Origin: Naegleria lovaniensis | Lineage: Eukaryota > Heterolobosea > Eutetramitea > Acrasida > Naegleriidae | DNA length: 64,000 nucleotides | Reading direction: 5' to 3' | NCBI RefSeq assembly: GCF_003324165.1 | Contig: NW_025407868.1 | Location: forward strand, 124,001-188,000 | Part shown: positions 28,664 through 39,560 of the stretch, one piece after another | Numbering within the stretch: position 1 is the stretch's first letter | How the letters are laid out: each line of letters starts with the position of its first letter | Program-made: the position numbers and the translations under genes | Notes under the pieces: model-generated | Told to the model about the DNA's origin: nothing | Seen by the model: only the letters and a program-made list of their open reading frames with translations | Database searches by the model: none

Positions 28664-30274
28664 TCATTTACCAAGTGGGTTTATGTCTTTTGCATGGTCA
28701 CGATCCACTTGATTAATTGGTGTATAAATCTTGGCTAAAGCTTTGCTTGCTCTGGTGAGTAGCTCAATCTCTTTTTCCTTGCTTGTTACGTTTTGTTTTT
28801 TCTTCTTGATGAACGTATAAAACACATATTGACTCAAAATCGTATAATCAAGAAACTGATTGCCTAAACTGCTTGCTAACCATGGTATCTTGGAGCTTAA
28901 GTATGATGAATCAATACTGAAAAGGAAAATACTCAACGCATATAATAAATTGCCGACAACAGAGCAAATAAATAACACAGGGTTCATACCTTCAGTTGAA
29001 CCTCTTCGAAAATTGTTAACAATTTGTGCAATTCTGGAGCCCATATAACAAACTGTAGATACACAACCAATAACGTATCCAACAATGGCATAAGGCTTTA
29101 CAGGAGGAAACTCCCGTGCGTTGTGATCTTTTTGTGCTGTTGAATCTTGAGCTGTTCCGTAGACCAATCTACTTGAAAGAAGTTTTCTTCCTGTTTTAAT
29201 AGTTGAAGCCACTTCCTGTGAATCATGTTTCAACGGAGTTAATATCTTGTAAATGGAACATGATAGTATTATTAAAATTGAGAAAACGATGAAGAATGTT
29301 GAAAAGGAATATAGTTTTGTGTTAGGGGGTTTTGGGTTAGAAGGGTTATTGGAAAAGGCTTCTGAGGTCGTGGTGGATTGAGCAGAAATTTGAGAGAATG
29401 GTAAATGTGAATTTTCAGGTAAACTAGAAGCGGTAATCACAGGGTCTTGTATAGATATGATTGTTGGTTGGTGTGGTACGTCAAATTCAATGTGAATATT
29501 TTCTCCCATGGGAGAGCTTGTGTCAGAGGATGTTTCTTCTTCACCTTGGTAATGCAAATGAGCAGGCATCATTGCTGCACCAACATTTACACCAACACCA
29601 ACCCGTGCGCTAACATCTCCCGAGATATGTACACCTTCTAGCACCTCTTTTCTTTTGGTATCATCCCTTATTTCCATTGGATGTTCATCATGAAGCGTTT
29701 CTGCATGAAAATCGGTAATGGTTATTATTTCTGGGTGTTCGTCATGAGCTTGTTTGGGGTTTACAACATTTGACAACCCTGATTTTAAATCCTTTTTCTT
29801 TTGAACATGCTTTCGCCACAGCTTTCGTGAATTATAGAATAAGTACTGCCCAATGAAAATAAAGTCCATCAGAACAAAATAAGCAGCCAATAAAATCTGG
29901 GTAAATAACTGGCCTGTTAATGCAGCCCCTATTAGATTACTTCCGTCTGCAATCATCCATTGAGCAAGAGTTACTACAGAAAGGCCGTCTGCATGCCCTT
30001 TCCTAAACGTTGTAATCACTTGTGGAATACCACCAAATAAATATAAAACTAAACTTAATAAACCAACATAGAAAGAGGCTTGTTCTAAGCCACTGTGTAC
30101 ACATTCTCCCATTACATCATACATCCACGGAATATAGGGCCGACCGTCGGGGTCTAGTTTTAAACAATCTCCAATGTACAAACTGGAGTTATTTGGAACG
30201 CTTGTATTGGTGTTGAGGTTCAGAGCTGCATTATAACTGGGAATTGATGATAGTATATCATGTGTGAAGGACAT
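28664..30274 (-). CDS. PQ-loop membrane transporter (PQLC2/YPQ-like)
   Basis: The product has 536 residues with seven predicted membrane segments in a 4+3 arrangement. Two PQ-loop repeats are visible: LYLFGGIPQVITTFRKGHADGLS early and MGSRIAQIVNNFRRGSTEGMN late, the second with Ala in place of Pro at the PQ step. A long cytosolic loop (about residues 155-330) contains many His/Thr/Ser. This is the layout of lysosomal/vacuolar cationic amino acid exporters (SLC66A1, Ypq1). The transported compound is inferred. The ATG at 30274 lacks the usual A-run, so the start is less certain. Confidence 0.82.
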   Translation of the reverse strand: MSFTHDILSSIPSYNAALNLNTNTSVPNNSSLYIGDCLKLDPDGRPYIPWMYDVMGECVHSGLEQASFYVGLLSLVLYLFGGIPQVITTFRKGHADGLSVVTLAQWMIADGSNLIGAALTGQLFTQILLAAYFVLMDFIFIGQYLFYNSRKLWRKHVQKKKDLKSGLSNVVNPKQAHDEHPEIITITDFHAETLHDEHPMEIRDDTKRKEVLEGVHISGDVSARVGVGVNVGAAMMPAHLHYQGEEETSSDTSSPMGENIHIEFDVPHQPTIISIQDPVITASSLPENSHLPFSQISAQSTTTSEAFSNNPSNPKPPNTKLYSFSTFFIVFSILIILSCSIYKILTPLKHDSQEVASTIKTGRKLLSSRLVYGTAQDSTAQKDHNAREFPPVKPYAIVGYVIGCVSTVCYMGSRIAQIVNNFRRGSTEGMNPVLFICSVVGNLLYALSIFLFSIDSSYLSSKIPWLASSLGNQFLDYTILSQYVFYTFIKKKKQNVTSKEKEIELLTRASKALAKIYTPINQVDRDHAKDINPLGK

Positions 30275-30743
30275 TCTTGAACTACGGTTCCATCGGGAGA
30301 AGACTCACGTTGAAGGGTTGGGGAGGAATGTTGCTATTTTTTTTGCTGAATTCGGATGAAGCAGTTGGCAAACCCATTTTAGGACATTTTGAGCAACATT
30401 TGTAAACTTTATTCCCTCGCTCGAGTAAAAGATTTGCTATTCCATTACAAACCACAATATCGATGGGTATGAAGTTTGATGTTATCAATCGCTGAAACTG
30501 AGCAAGTGGTGTTCATGAATGAGTGGAACATGAACCGGTACGCTGTTTGAAACGAACTCCTTTCCTGGCACAAAGTAACGACAGATCAAGTATATGTGAA
30601 TCACAATTATGATGTGGTATTGATGTTCCATCTTCGTACTGAAAGGTAGTATCACTTACTTGGTTTTCATGTGACTATTTTCGGGTATCTGTGGAAGCTA
30701 ATAATTTCTTCTTGTGAAAATCTTTTGCGTTGTACTTAAAAAA
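30275..30743. other. Intergenic region, no gene supported
   Basis: This 0.47-kb gap separates the divergent PQ-loop and acetyltransferase genes. A minus-strand open frame at 30282-30488 has two Cys-containing motifs (KCCSKCPKM) but no ATG near its head, and I could not link it to another exon. The region probably holds both promoters and 5' UTRs. Confidence 0.4.
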
Positions 30744-31397
30744 ATGTCTTGTCGTCATGCCCTAACGATTGAAGCACTGACTCCAAATGCTCACCATCTA
30801 GCAAAGGAAATAATTGTCAAAGGATTAAAAGAACGTTTCGGAGAGGAAAATTTTGATGAATCTTTTAATCCTGATTTGAATCAATTACATGAAGCATTTG
30901 TTTATTTTTGTGTTGGCAATGTCCAAAGTGTCAATGATCACGAAGACTCATTGAACGATGAAAATTATTCTTGTACAAACCACTGTAACAACAATCAATT
31001 AATGATTGCTACTGGTGGTCTTTCACTCGATTTTAAATATTTTGGAAAGGATGAGTGTTGTTTTAGAATTGAAAGAGTTTCTGTTTTGAAAGAATTCAGA
31101 CGAAGAGGATATGCTTCACAAATTGTTTCACATTTAATGGACGTTGCAAAGCAAATCGTTGCAATGATGGATCGTAATAATATTCACACAAGTAGTAGCG
31201 GCGGAGTTGATCATGGTTCAAATGTGTTTCATGAGGTGTATGAAAAAATTGAGAAATTACAACCCATGAAATTGAATCGCAAAATTGTGGTCGAGACTGA
31301 TACTCCTTGGATTGAAGCTGTGGAGCTTTACAAAAAGAAGGGATTCACAGTGGTTTGTGAAAAAGAAGGATGCACCCATTTTGAACTTGATTTTTAA
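30744..31397 (+). CDS. GNAT-family N-acetyltransferase
   Basis: A 217-residue acetyl-CoA-dependent acetyltransferase. The core motif A is clear: FRIERVSVLKEFRRRGYAS with the R-x-x-G-x-A acetyl-CoA loop, preceded by a strand in LMIATGGLSLDFKYF. The end has ELYKKKGFTVV, the usual final motif. An insertion near residues 67-92 (NDHEDSLNDENYSCTNHC) and another at 143-160 are low complexity. The substrate is unknown. The ATG at 30744 follows CTTAAAAAA; the frame is open ten codons further up without an ATG. Its stop faces that of the 7TM-RGS gene 80 bp away. Confidence 0.85.
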   Translation: MSCRHALTIEALTPNAHHLAKEIIVKGLKERFGEENFDESFNPDLNQLHEAFVYFCVGNVQSVNDHEDSLNDENYSCTNHCNNNQLMIATGGLSLDFKYFGKDECCFRIERVSVLKEFRRRGYASQIVSHLMDVAKQIVAMMDRNNIHTSSSGGVDHGSNVFHEVYEKIEKLQPMKLNRKIVVETDTPWIEAVELYKKKGFTVVCEKEGCTHFELDF

Positions 31398-31477
31398 TCA
31401 ATTTATGGGACAGTTCAGCAATCAACAATCTTTTTGTTTTTTTTGAGGAATGTACTCAAAATTATTGATAGCAAAAG

Positions 31478-34400
31478 TTATTGCCCTAGTTCAATTTCTT
31501 TTTGTAAATCCTTAGTTTCCTTCCATTTTTTAAATTCTGTTGTTAACTCCATTCTAGAAAAAGTATCCATAATATTTAACATAATTTGACCGTGCAATGT
31601 GCTTTTCAAATCACTAAATAGTATTTGCAGAGCATCAGAATCGTTTTGAGCTCGATTCAAAAGCTCATTAAATTGTTTTCGAGCCGTTGCTGGAATATTC
31701 ACTTCAAAAGGAGAAAATCGTTTCATAAATTGCTCGTCAATATGTTGCAAATCTTCCAAAGTCACATATTGAGAATTCTTTTCCAATTTTTCCAACTCTT
31801 CATACAATTGCAAATTTTCTACTGCATATTCATTCACAGAGTAGTCGCGAAACATTTGTCTAAAGGTTGGATCTGAAATAAGAATTTCAAATAATGGTTT
31901 TTGATTACTTTCTGATTGCAATCGAGTATATTTAGAGGATCCATATCGTATAAAATATAAGAGAGACATGGTCAGTTCATAAATGATCACATTTCCTCCC
32001 ACTACCAAGTAACAAATCACTAAAAGTACAAATAACAGAGCTTTGGAAGCTTGTGTGGTTTTTTCTCCAAGGCCCAAATAGATGAAACATGCGAGGCCTG
32101 CCACGACAAACATGAGAGCCAAATCAATTCTCAAGTAAAATGGATCATCAAGGAAAAATTTGATCTATTGTGGCATGTTCAAAAATTCATCCAAAAACAA
32201 GTATGTGTGAATGTTAACGTTATAAAAATTTCACACACATATAACATTCAAAAACTTACAAATCCTTGTTGTTGTACCTTCTTTCGATTTGCAACTAAAT
32301 CGACCACAAGACATACAATACAAATGAGAGCGAGTAGAATTACCAATGATGCAAATGGTACTAGTAAGAGTAATTCTAATTGAGTATTATAGGCTGAAAT
32401 AGTTTGAACACTACTTTCTCCATAAACATTAAAGTAATAAGCTAGCCAACATCCAAAAACAAAAATCGTCACAACAATGGTTGAAACAACAGATACTGGT
32501 TTAGAAACCATAATTTTGTGAAATTTCATATTCTTGGAACTTGTACTTTGAGTACCCAATTTGTTCATGATCCAATACAAATTCTTTAAATAATAAAATC
32601 TCAATACAGTGACACTATAGGTTGCAAAAAATAGTGAAATGAAAAAGTTTGGATAAATTCCAGTCACTGAAAATGATGTTTTCGATCGAAAGAGGTCAAT
32701 ATATTGACTATTCCAAACTGGTTCAATAAAGTAAATAGGAAGAGCCATAAAACAGAGTGGCCCAATGAAGGGTAACAAGAATCTTCTTCTCACCGTAATA
32801 TTTCCAGTCTTTCGATGAATAAAATACGTCAAAAATAGTCCCAAATAGAAAAATATACCAACAAAGATAATCAAATAAAGCATCACATCCTTATATACAA
32901 AGTAGCCATAAGCATCCACATAATTATAGTGATACATGGTGAGATAGGAATTATACGAACTGAAACATGAAGTGGGTGTGAATAATTCAGAAATGAAATC
33001 TTGAGAATATCTTCTCAACAGTGTGTACAACGCGACCATATTTACAGAGGAGAATGGACTCGATGTGTTAAAACTCATATTCAATTCGGGTGTGTTAATT
33101 ACATGATCTAAATCACCCTTTTCATATAAATCTTTCATTGCATTCCAATAGAAATAATTAGTGTAGGAAATGGAGGGCATCTCGTACGCTTTTCCATACA
33201 CAACTGCATTGATGTGAGCCAAGTAAACCATAATGGAGATTATTTGTTTTGAATTTGTCCATCCAAAACCCATGATAAATCGAAGTAGTGCATTGTGATA
33301 ATCTCTCATATCTTGTCTTGCTGTGGAATTGTAAATTTTACAATCTGGATAATTCATGTCAAAACGTTCAAGAATGTCAATAATGTTATTCGTGATATCC
33401 TCTCGAATCACTTCAGAAATTTCATTAATTTGTTCAGATGTGAATAAATTTGTAATATTTGTAGTGATATCAATCGGAGTGGATGTTCTCAAAACGAGTA
33501 CTGACTTGACACCATCGGTGGGTACTGCTTTGAAAATATCTCCAAATGTGACATTTTGTATTTGATCCAATGTCAATGAATTATTCACGTGAGAAGTTTG
33601 TAAATATAAATTATTCTTTAAATTTAACAACAAGTGATCCAATAAATCAATTTCCATGGTCACTGCTGAACGACTGGCCCAATATTGATCCAATAACCAA
33701 TGTGTTTCTCCCATTTTCACATTAAAATTAGCTCCACTTAGAGATGTTTTCTGTTGTTTTACACTCACTCCATTCGATGTAGAAGATCGTGGTCTTTTAA
33801 AGTCATTCACTAGTTGTCGTTGTCGTTGTAATAATTCATTCATTGCCAATCGATGATTCGTACTACTACTACTACTACTACTAGTTGAAGTAGTTGAAGT
33901 AGTTGAAGTTGTGGTAGATGTCATCCATTCCCAATCACCATTACCCAGTGAAACAGTCAAATTCGAATCGACATAGAAAAGCTCTGCTGCTGTCCATCCA
34001 ACCATCATGGCATCATCATCGACACTGCAACATGCTTGAGGCTCGACAAAGTTTTTCGCATATTTCGATAGGAATACGAGTAATTCATATGGATTGTTAA
34101 CAGTTGAGAGTACTGAAAGAAGAGATTGATAATAATTTTCAACATTGGAATCTGGAACTCCAGTGGTATTGAAGGTGAGGAATGGTTTTGGTGTCACAGT
34201 GATTTGATGCGACCGAATATGAATAATGTGAATATAGTAATGAGTTTTGTTATCATCTAATATATTCCAATCATAGTCTTGGATGGCTTCGTAGTATTCT
34301 CGGATGCTGAGTTCTTCTATGGTGACATTGAGTTTCTTGTTGGTATTGGATGAATATTTGACAAGTTTTGAAAGTGAGAAATGATTCGGAAGGAAGGAAA

Positions 34401-34515
34401 GTAAAACTAGAAGGGATATTGTTGTTAGAAGGAGAATGAACTTGAGTGTATGAGAGGGAGAGGGATTGGTTCGTGAGATTGGTTCATGCATGATTTTGAG
34501 TAGGAACGGTTTCAT
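31478..34515 (-). CDS. Seven-transmembrane protein with C-terminal RGS domain
   Basis: Two exons (34515-32260 and 32164-31478) with a 95-bp GT-AG intron encode 980 residues. One membrane segment lies near residues 30-50 (LKFILLLTTISLLVLLSFL), then a large, probably extracellular domain of about 490 residues with a Ser/Thr repeat and many N-glycosylation sites. Seven hydrophobic segments follow; the last two are encoded by exon 2 (LALMFVVAGLACFIYLGL and ALLFVLLVICYLVVGGNVII). Residues about 843-965 match an RGS domain (LFEILISDPTFRQMFRDY, ENLQLYEELEKL, FNELL). RGS domains speed GTP hydrolysis by G-alpha. The plan recalls plant AtRGS1, but with a large outer domain. The start follows GAACAAAAAAAAA. 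Confidence 0.82.
33861..33919. repeat. Trinucleotide/hexanucleotide microsatellite in coding sequence
   Basis: A (TAC)n run is followed by tandem AGTTGA-like units. Read on the minus strand they encode the Ser/Thr repeat of the 7TM-RGS outer domain. Length variation here would keep frame. Confidence 0.7.
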
Positions 34516-34708
34516 TTTTTTTTGTTCTAAAAAATTGAAAGGTGACAGCTGCTGAGATTCCAAATAATCGTTGGATTAAGGGTCAGTGATGAACAACAAG
34601 AAGTTGTATACTCTACACAGAAACAATTTAAGATCCAATATTTTCAAATAAAAGAGCTCTCCATATGTAAGAATACCTAGTTTATAATTTTCAATTTACT
34701 TTACCACA

Positions 34709-36695
34709 TTAATTTAGTTTTGGAGCAGTCGCTTTCCATCTCCTGTATGCCTGCTGTACTGCGTTGAACACAAGATTCAATTCACAGGTCAATAATTCAA
34801 GGTCTTGCGCATCCATATCGGTTTTAAGCAATGGTGATTGATCTGTGTGAACAATAAAAACAACCTTCTTGTACAGCTTCAATATTTCAGGTCGTTCTGC
34901 GGAAACGGGAAGCAACAACGATGCATGATCTTGCTTATTGGGATGATATTTTTCTACGACGTGATTTAGCACTTGTCTAAATGTTTGATTTTTTGTCCAA
35001 GTATTGATTTCTTCTTGAATTCTATCTTTTTCATTCTGAATATGAATTCGTTGAATGTCAAATTTTAACTGTTCCAACCTTGTTGTTTCGCAAGCACTTT
35101 CGGTTACAGTAATGATGATCTTACTTATTTTCTGCTCTTGAAATAAAAAACAACTGTATAAACTCCTTTCCATGCAGGGGTAAAAGATGCTTTCAACTTT
35201 GGCCCGTTTTCATGAAGGTAAGTTGCTTTGATTGAGGTATGATTAGGTTGAAGAAAGTCAGCATATTCGAGATATTCGGTAGGAGCATCGTATCGAAGTT
35301 TGATTTCAATGTTCTCCAAGTTCTTTAATTCTATCTCGTTGTCATATGCGTCGACTGCCGTAAAAACCATTGAAAGGGCGTCCATTGATGTATTCAATGA
35401 ATCATTGTTAAAAAGAATGTTATAATGATCAAATATCGAAGGAGATATCTGGCACGTCAACCTGCTGTCGATTGGATCTGTCGAATTCAAGCTCGCTCGT
35501 TTGTCATCAATTGTGTAAAACAGCTCAATGTCATAAATTGACGCTTTCTTGCTGGAGAATGCAATGACAATCTTTGTTTCAGATTGTATCATGTCAATAT
35601 TCAAGTGAGAACTGTCTTCACCACCGATGAATTGACCATTCATCCAATGAAATCTTGATTTCGATGTTACTTCAAAAATTTGAATTTCCAATAATTCGAA
35701 ATTAAATCCGGAAAAGGATGGGTTGAGAAACATGTCACAGGTATGCACGTCAATGAATATCTGGTCATTAGCATTGGCGACTGCGTCACCATGAAAACAA
35801 AAATGGCTATGCTTCAAGCAAAATTTGGAAGATTTGATAGAGACAGGTATTCTCTTTTTCAATTTCTTGTTTCTATGACACTCTAGTTCAATATATACTC
35901 TCCACTAATATTGGTTGTGAAAGCAAAGCATGTTTTAGCTCCTATATGGGAGCAAATGTCACAAACTTGATGTTTTTTCAGCTGTTTGACATTGTGTTGG
36001 CTTAAGGTTTGAGCGATAAGTGTCGCCTTCCATATGGGCTCTAATGTTGTTATTTGAAAGTCAAGTATGTCATGGCTCAACAATGTAAATGAGACTGGTA
36101 TTCCAGCGAAGGCCACAATTTTCACCTCTGATGAAATAGCGTGAGAATGGTTGGAATCATTTGGGGATTGAACGAGTATGCATGACAAATTCTCGTTCAT
36201 TTGTAATTGGTCGTGACATCTCAGCAGCCCATAAAGAAACATGATTCCGAATGAAAGGTATGTGTTGAGATTTTCAAATGAAAAGGATGTTGGTGTTTGA
36301 TGATTGGCTTGCAAAATTGTCAGCTCATTGTCGTGTGAAAGGTCAACCTCTCTTATTTTTGTGATATCTATTTGTTTTTGTCCATCTATGATTTCCAAAA
36401 TTTCATCTTCTCCCTTGCGAAAAATGATTTTTCTTTGATGCGGTTTTCCATGCAACGAATTATGCTTCCAAACATTGAACTCGATTTCCTCAGACTGCTG
36501 CAACAACCAACCATTCTCTTTCATGCGTGTGACCATCTGCGCCAAACGTTGATTTAACACATCAGGCCAATCACAAGTGCTATCCAATTTTAAGGGCCCT
36601 GCCTCTTGATGCAACAAAGAGTGTCGAACACTGTTAGCTGATTCTGCTGCTGTGGAATCCCGTCGATGAGGCTTTGAAGGTGGTTTTTTGGGCAT
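34709..36695 (-). CDS. Filamin-repeat-like protein ending in a degenerate J domain; frame broken twice
   Basis: Three consecutive minus-strand frames make one coding unit. Part A (36695-35883) starts at an ATG after GAAGAAAAAA. Part B (about 35895-35125) has Ig/filamin-like repeats, e.g. VDAYDNEI and SFTPAWKGVYTVVF. Part C (to 34709) continues that strand (QKISKIIITVTES) and ends in a J-domain-like helix pair: LYKKVVFIVHTDQSPLL, LVFNAVQQAYRRWK. It most resembles auxilin-type J domains, but the HPD tripeptide is HTD. The A/B break lies at a TATATAT run near 35891-35897 and the B/C break near a T6 run around 35150. Parts A-C otherwise read through without stops. Either sequence errors or real decay is possible; an intron for the first break (GTTTGT...TTAG) was considered and is less likely. 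Confidence 0.5.
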
Positions 36696-36794
36696 TTTTT
36701 TCTTCAAACCGGAAACAACATTCAATTCCAGCAATGAACCATCTCAATTTAATCTTACATCCTTTTAACCATCTCTATGCATAGCATGACCACT

Positions 36795-37256
36795 CTAAAA
36801 TTTACGATCTCGAGTGGTTTCTGTTTGAACTCCCGAATTCTTTCGTTGATGAACAGCAATAACGAAAAGAATGATAGCGACAGCAGCAATTAACCCGAAA
36901 GAAACAATGAAATGAGCCTTTCTTCGTTGTTTAGCTTTGGCTTGTTCGAGAACGCCTTTCACTCGTTCGCCCATAGCTGCTTGTTCTACTTTCTTTTTAA
37001 TATATGCTTGTTCGATGATAAATTCCAAATCTTGGTCTTCTTTTGATTTTGCGGAAGCGGCTGATGGTTGTTGCTGTTGGCTTGTATTATTATTCTGTCC
37101 TTCTCCTTTTGGTGATGAAGAAGCACCCGTCCGTAATTGAAAAGATGTGGAGAAGCATCGAGATCGGGATGATTCCATAATTCGGAGTAAACGCTTGAGA
37201 GAGTGTTGCGTTCTGTTGCAATGAACGGTGAGAGGAAGTGTTCGCCACACAGCCAT
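36795..37256 (-). CDS. Small single-TM protein, probably mitochondrial
   Basis: A 153-residue product not assigned to a family. The head is Arg/Ser/Thr-rich without acids until about residue 58 (MAVWRTLPLTVHCNRTQ..RSRCFSTSFQLR), as in a mitochondrial presequence. A Gln/Ser-rich linker, a charged helix (EDQDLEFIIEQAYIKKKVEQ) and one membrane segment near residues 113-135 (HFIVSFGLIAAVAIILFVIAV) follow, then a short basic tail. The ATG at 37256 follows GAAATAAAA; the frame is open nine codons further upstream. Confidence 0.6.
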   Translation of the reverse strand: MAVWRTLPLTVHCNRTQHSLKRLLRIMESSRSRCFSTSFQLRTGASSSPKGEGQNNNTSQQQQPSAASAKSKEDQDLEFIIEQAYIKKKVEQAAMGERVKGVLEQAKAKQRRKAHFIVSFGLIAAVAIILFVIAVHQRKNSGVQTETTRDRKF

Positions 37257-37309
37257 TTTTATTTCTTGTCGAAACGCCTTCAAATTTCAATGATGGCTGT
37301 ACGTGCGCT

Positions 37310-39397
37310 TCATGGAAGAACTTTGGTCATATCAAAATAACAAACTATAAGGCTTGAATATAACTCATGCTTAAAATCAGTCAAAGAGTATTCTTCCAAC
37401 GGTGCAATGTTAAATTCAAATAGTTTTGACGAGGAACGTTTCTCCTGTTCCAGCAACCCACACAAATAAGCAAAGCAATCCATCCACTGCTGATTTCCAA
37501 ATGCAGTTTCAATTTTCATGGAGCTATAAAACATCAGTTGAGGACATCCAAAATGATTTCTATCAATAAGGGTGGCAATGTCTACGACTTCCGTGGAAGA
37601 AAAGTCAAAGCTTAAAAAGTTCAGGGTACCAGTAAGTGTTGAAGGAATGTTTTCATAGGGATTGTCATTGAAAAACCTTTTCAGTCGTGAGGTCAATATA
37701 GATTCAATAATCTTTGAGTCTTTACATGGCCTGTGAAAACCTAGGGACGATAAATATTGGGCCATCTTATTGAAATCATTTGACAAGATTGTCACTTTCA
37801 TTTGAATTTCCTCTTGAGTAAAATGCGAGGATGATTCTAAATCTGATAAGTGTTGGTAATAATTACAACAAAGAGAATGAAGCAAATTGAAAGGTTGTTC
37901 CTGCAACGATTCTTCCATTTCTTGGAAGTTCTTAATCATCTGTTCAATTAACTGAGATTGAGTTTCAAAACTAATATTCTTTACAAATATATTGTTGAGA
38001 ACTGAAGCAATAATCTCTATTCCCGATTGATTTTGTTCCAGATATATCTTGGTGAGAGAAACAATGTCAATGAACTTATCATGATGAAAAGTTACAAAGT
38101 CCAGCATATCTTTAAGACGGACAAGGTAATGTACTTTCTTGTTCATAATTGCATTTGCAATGCTTTTCGTAGACTCGTAATGATGTGAAATAAAAGAAAA
38201 TAATGAGTGGTCGCTATAAAAGGAAATAGTATGGTTGTATGGTTCGCAATAAGTGTGTAGTTCGTTGATAATACTTTCAAATATTGTAAAATGTGACACT
38301 GGGAATGGAAGCACAATGTTAGAAGGCAGTCGTTCAATGAGAGAAAATTTGTTTGTTAGTGAAACAGTCTCCAAATATATCCTCTTAAATATTAAAGAAA
38401 AAATGCTTGAATAGGACGATCCTATCAGAGACCATGAATAATACTTTCTCTCATTCAATTTTTCTAAAATCTTGATAAAATCCTCCTGTAAAATCTGATC
38501 AAAGTTTGGTTTTTTGTGATATTTAGCCACACAGAATCTATAATGATCGCAAGCCACTTCCAACAGTTCTGAATAGGCTTCTTTCCTGTCAATAAGCTGA
38601 TTGATCGCTTGTAAACGGTTCTTAAATAAGGTATCACCAGAGACAATGGTATGTAACTGTTCAATTTCCAGTTTCAATAAACTGCAAGAGCTCTGAACAG
38701 CGTTGCGAAAAGCAAGAGAAAGAGAAATCTGATAAGCCTCTAATTCAAAATCTAAGGCACTTCCAGCATACTCATTGTCATATCTCATCTTGATGAGGAA
38801 TCTTTCAAAATTCCGTATGAGGAATGCATTATTATTCGCCATTCTTTGCACATGAAAATTGTTTTTAAGGTTAAAATCCACTTTTTCCAAATATCTATCG
38901 AGACAGATACCCTGTGAAAATCTTGGAACGAATTCATGATACCCTGTCGAGCAAACCACTTTCCGATAGATGGTCAAAAAGATGGTTTTAGGAGGATCAT
39001 CTCTCTTGATCAATCTTGTATGAAATTTAGTTTTTTTGGCCAATACAGCCAACGAATCTACATCTCTAATGAACTGTCCCATAGTGGGAACGGAACCATA
39101 ACATCCACGATTTTTCTTGACATGAGGCCACAACATGATATGAATCATGAGCTTCCAAAACCAGTCGTTTTCGTGAGTCATTTCATAGATCGTTTTACAA
39201 CTCAAAAATAAATTCCTGCATTCCCTAAAGTCTTGATCAAACACTCCATATGCAAGTACCTGAATCCATTCAATATTAGATAGTTTTAAAAGAACAATGT
39301 GTGCTCGGGAAGAGTCCTTCTTAAACAATCCTAAAGGAAGAGATGAGTTCAAATCTGTCTGCTTCTTTGGTTGATCATTTGCGCTGTTGATTTTCAT
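37310..39397 (-). CDS. F-box-like large hypothetical protein
   Basis: A 695-residue helical protein. Near residues 40-85 it shows a weak F-box-like pattern (LSNIEWIQVLAYGVFDQDF, then CKTIYEMTHENDWFWKLM, with the terminal Trp pair). The rest is a helical array with no recognised repeat. Similar proteins seem common in this lineage, but I cannot name a family. The start follows TTACAAAAAAAATCAA. It shares a 163-bp divergent gap with the aldolase-type gene. Confidence 0.55.
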   Translation of the reverse strand: MKINSANDQPKKQTDLNSSLPLGLFKKDSSRAHIVLLKLSNIEWIQVLAYGVFDQDFRECRNLFLSCKTIYEMTHENDWFWKLMIHIMLWPHVKKNRGCYGSVPTMGQFIRDVDSLAVLAKKTKFHTRLIKRDDPPKTIFLTIYRKVVCSTGYHEFVPRFSQGICLDRYLEKVDFNLKNNFHVQRMANNNAFLIRNFERFLIKMRYDNEYAGSALDFELEAYQISLSLAFRNAVQSSCSLLKLEIEQLHTIVSGDTLFKNRLQAINQLIDRKEAYSELLEVACDHYRFCVAKYHKKPNFDQILQEDFIKILEKLNERKYYSWSLIGSSYSSIFSLIFKRIYLETVSLTNKFSLIERLPSNIVLPFPVSHFTIFESIINELHTYCEPYNHTISFYSDHSLFSFISHHYESTKSIANAIMNKKVHYLVRLKDMLDFVTFHHDKFIDIVSLTKIYLEQNQSGIEIIASVLNNIFVKNISFETQSQLIEQMIKNFQEMEESLQEQPFNLLHSLCCNYYQHLSDLESSSHFTQEEIQMKVTILSNDFNKMAQYLSSLGFHRPCKDSKIIESILTSRLKRFFNDNPYENIPSTLTGTLNFLSFDFSSTEVVDIATLIDRNHFGCPQLMFYSSMKIETAFGNQQWMDCFAYLCGLLEQEKRSSSKLFEFNIAPLEEYSLTDFKHELYSSLIVCYFDMTKVLP

Positions 39398-39560
39398 TTG
39401 ATTTTTTTTGTAATTTCAGCCCACGATCAAGTTAGTTCATTTTCAAAATGCTGTTGCTTGAAAGTTCACCATCACCTTGTAATCTGCTTAATTTTCCAAA
39501 ATGGTTCAAAAATCCAGCTACCATTTGTGCTGTAGCGCTTTCCCTTCTCTTTGAAACAAA
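39398..39560. promoter_or_regulatory. Shared divergent promoter region
   Basis: A 163-bp gap between divergent start codons (39397 minus, 39561 plus). Both promoters are expected here; no consensus is visible. Confidence 0.35.

Noticed and set aside
30282-30488. Small minus-strand Cys-containing frame
   Set aside because: No ATG, no supported splice to a neighbour, and it lies in the probable 5' region of the PQ-loop gene.
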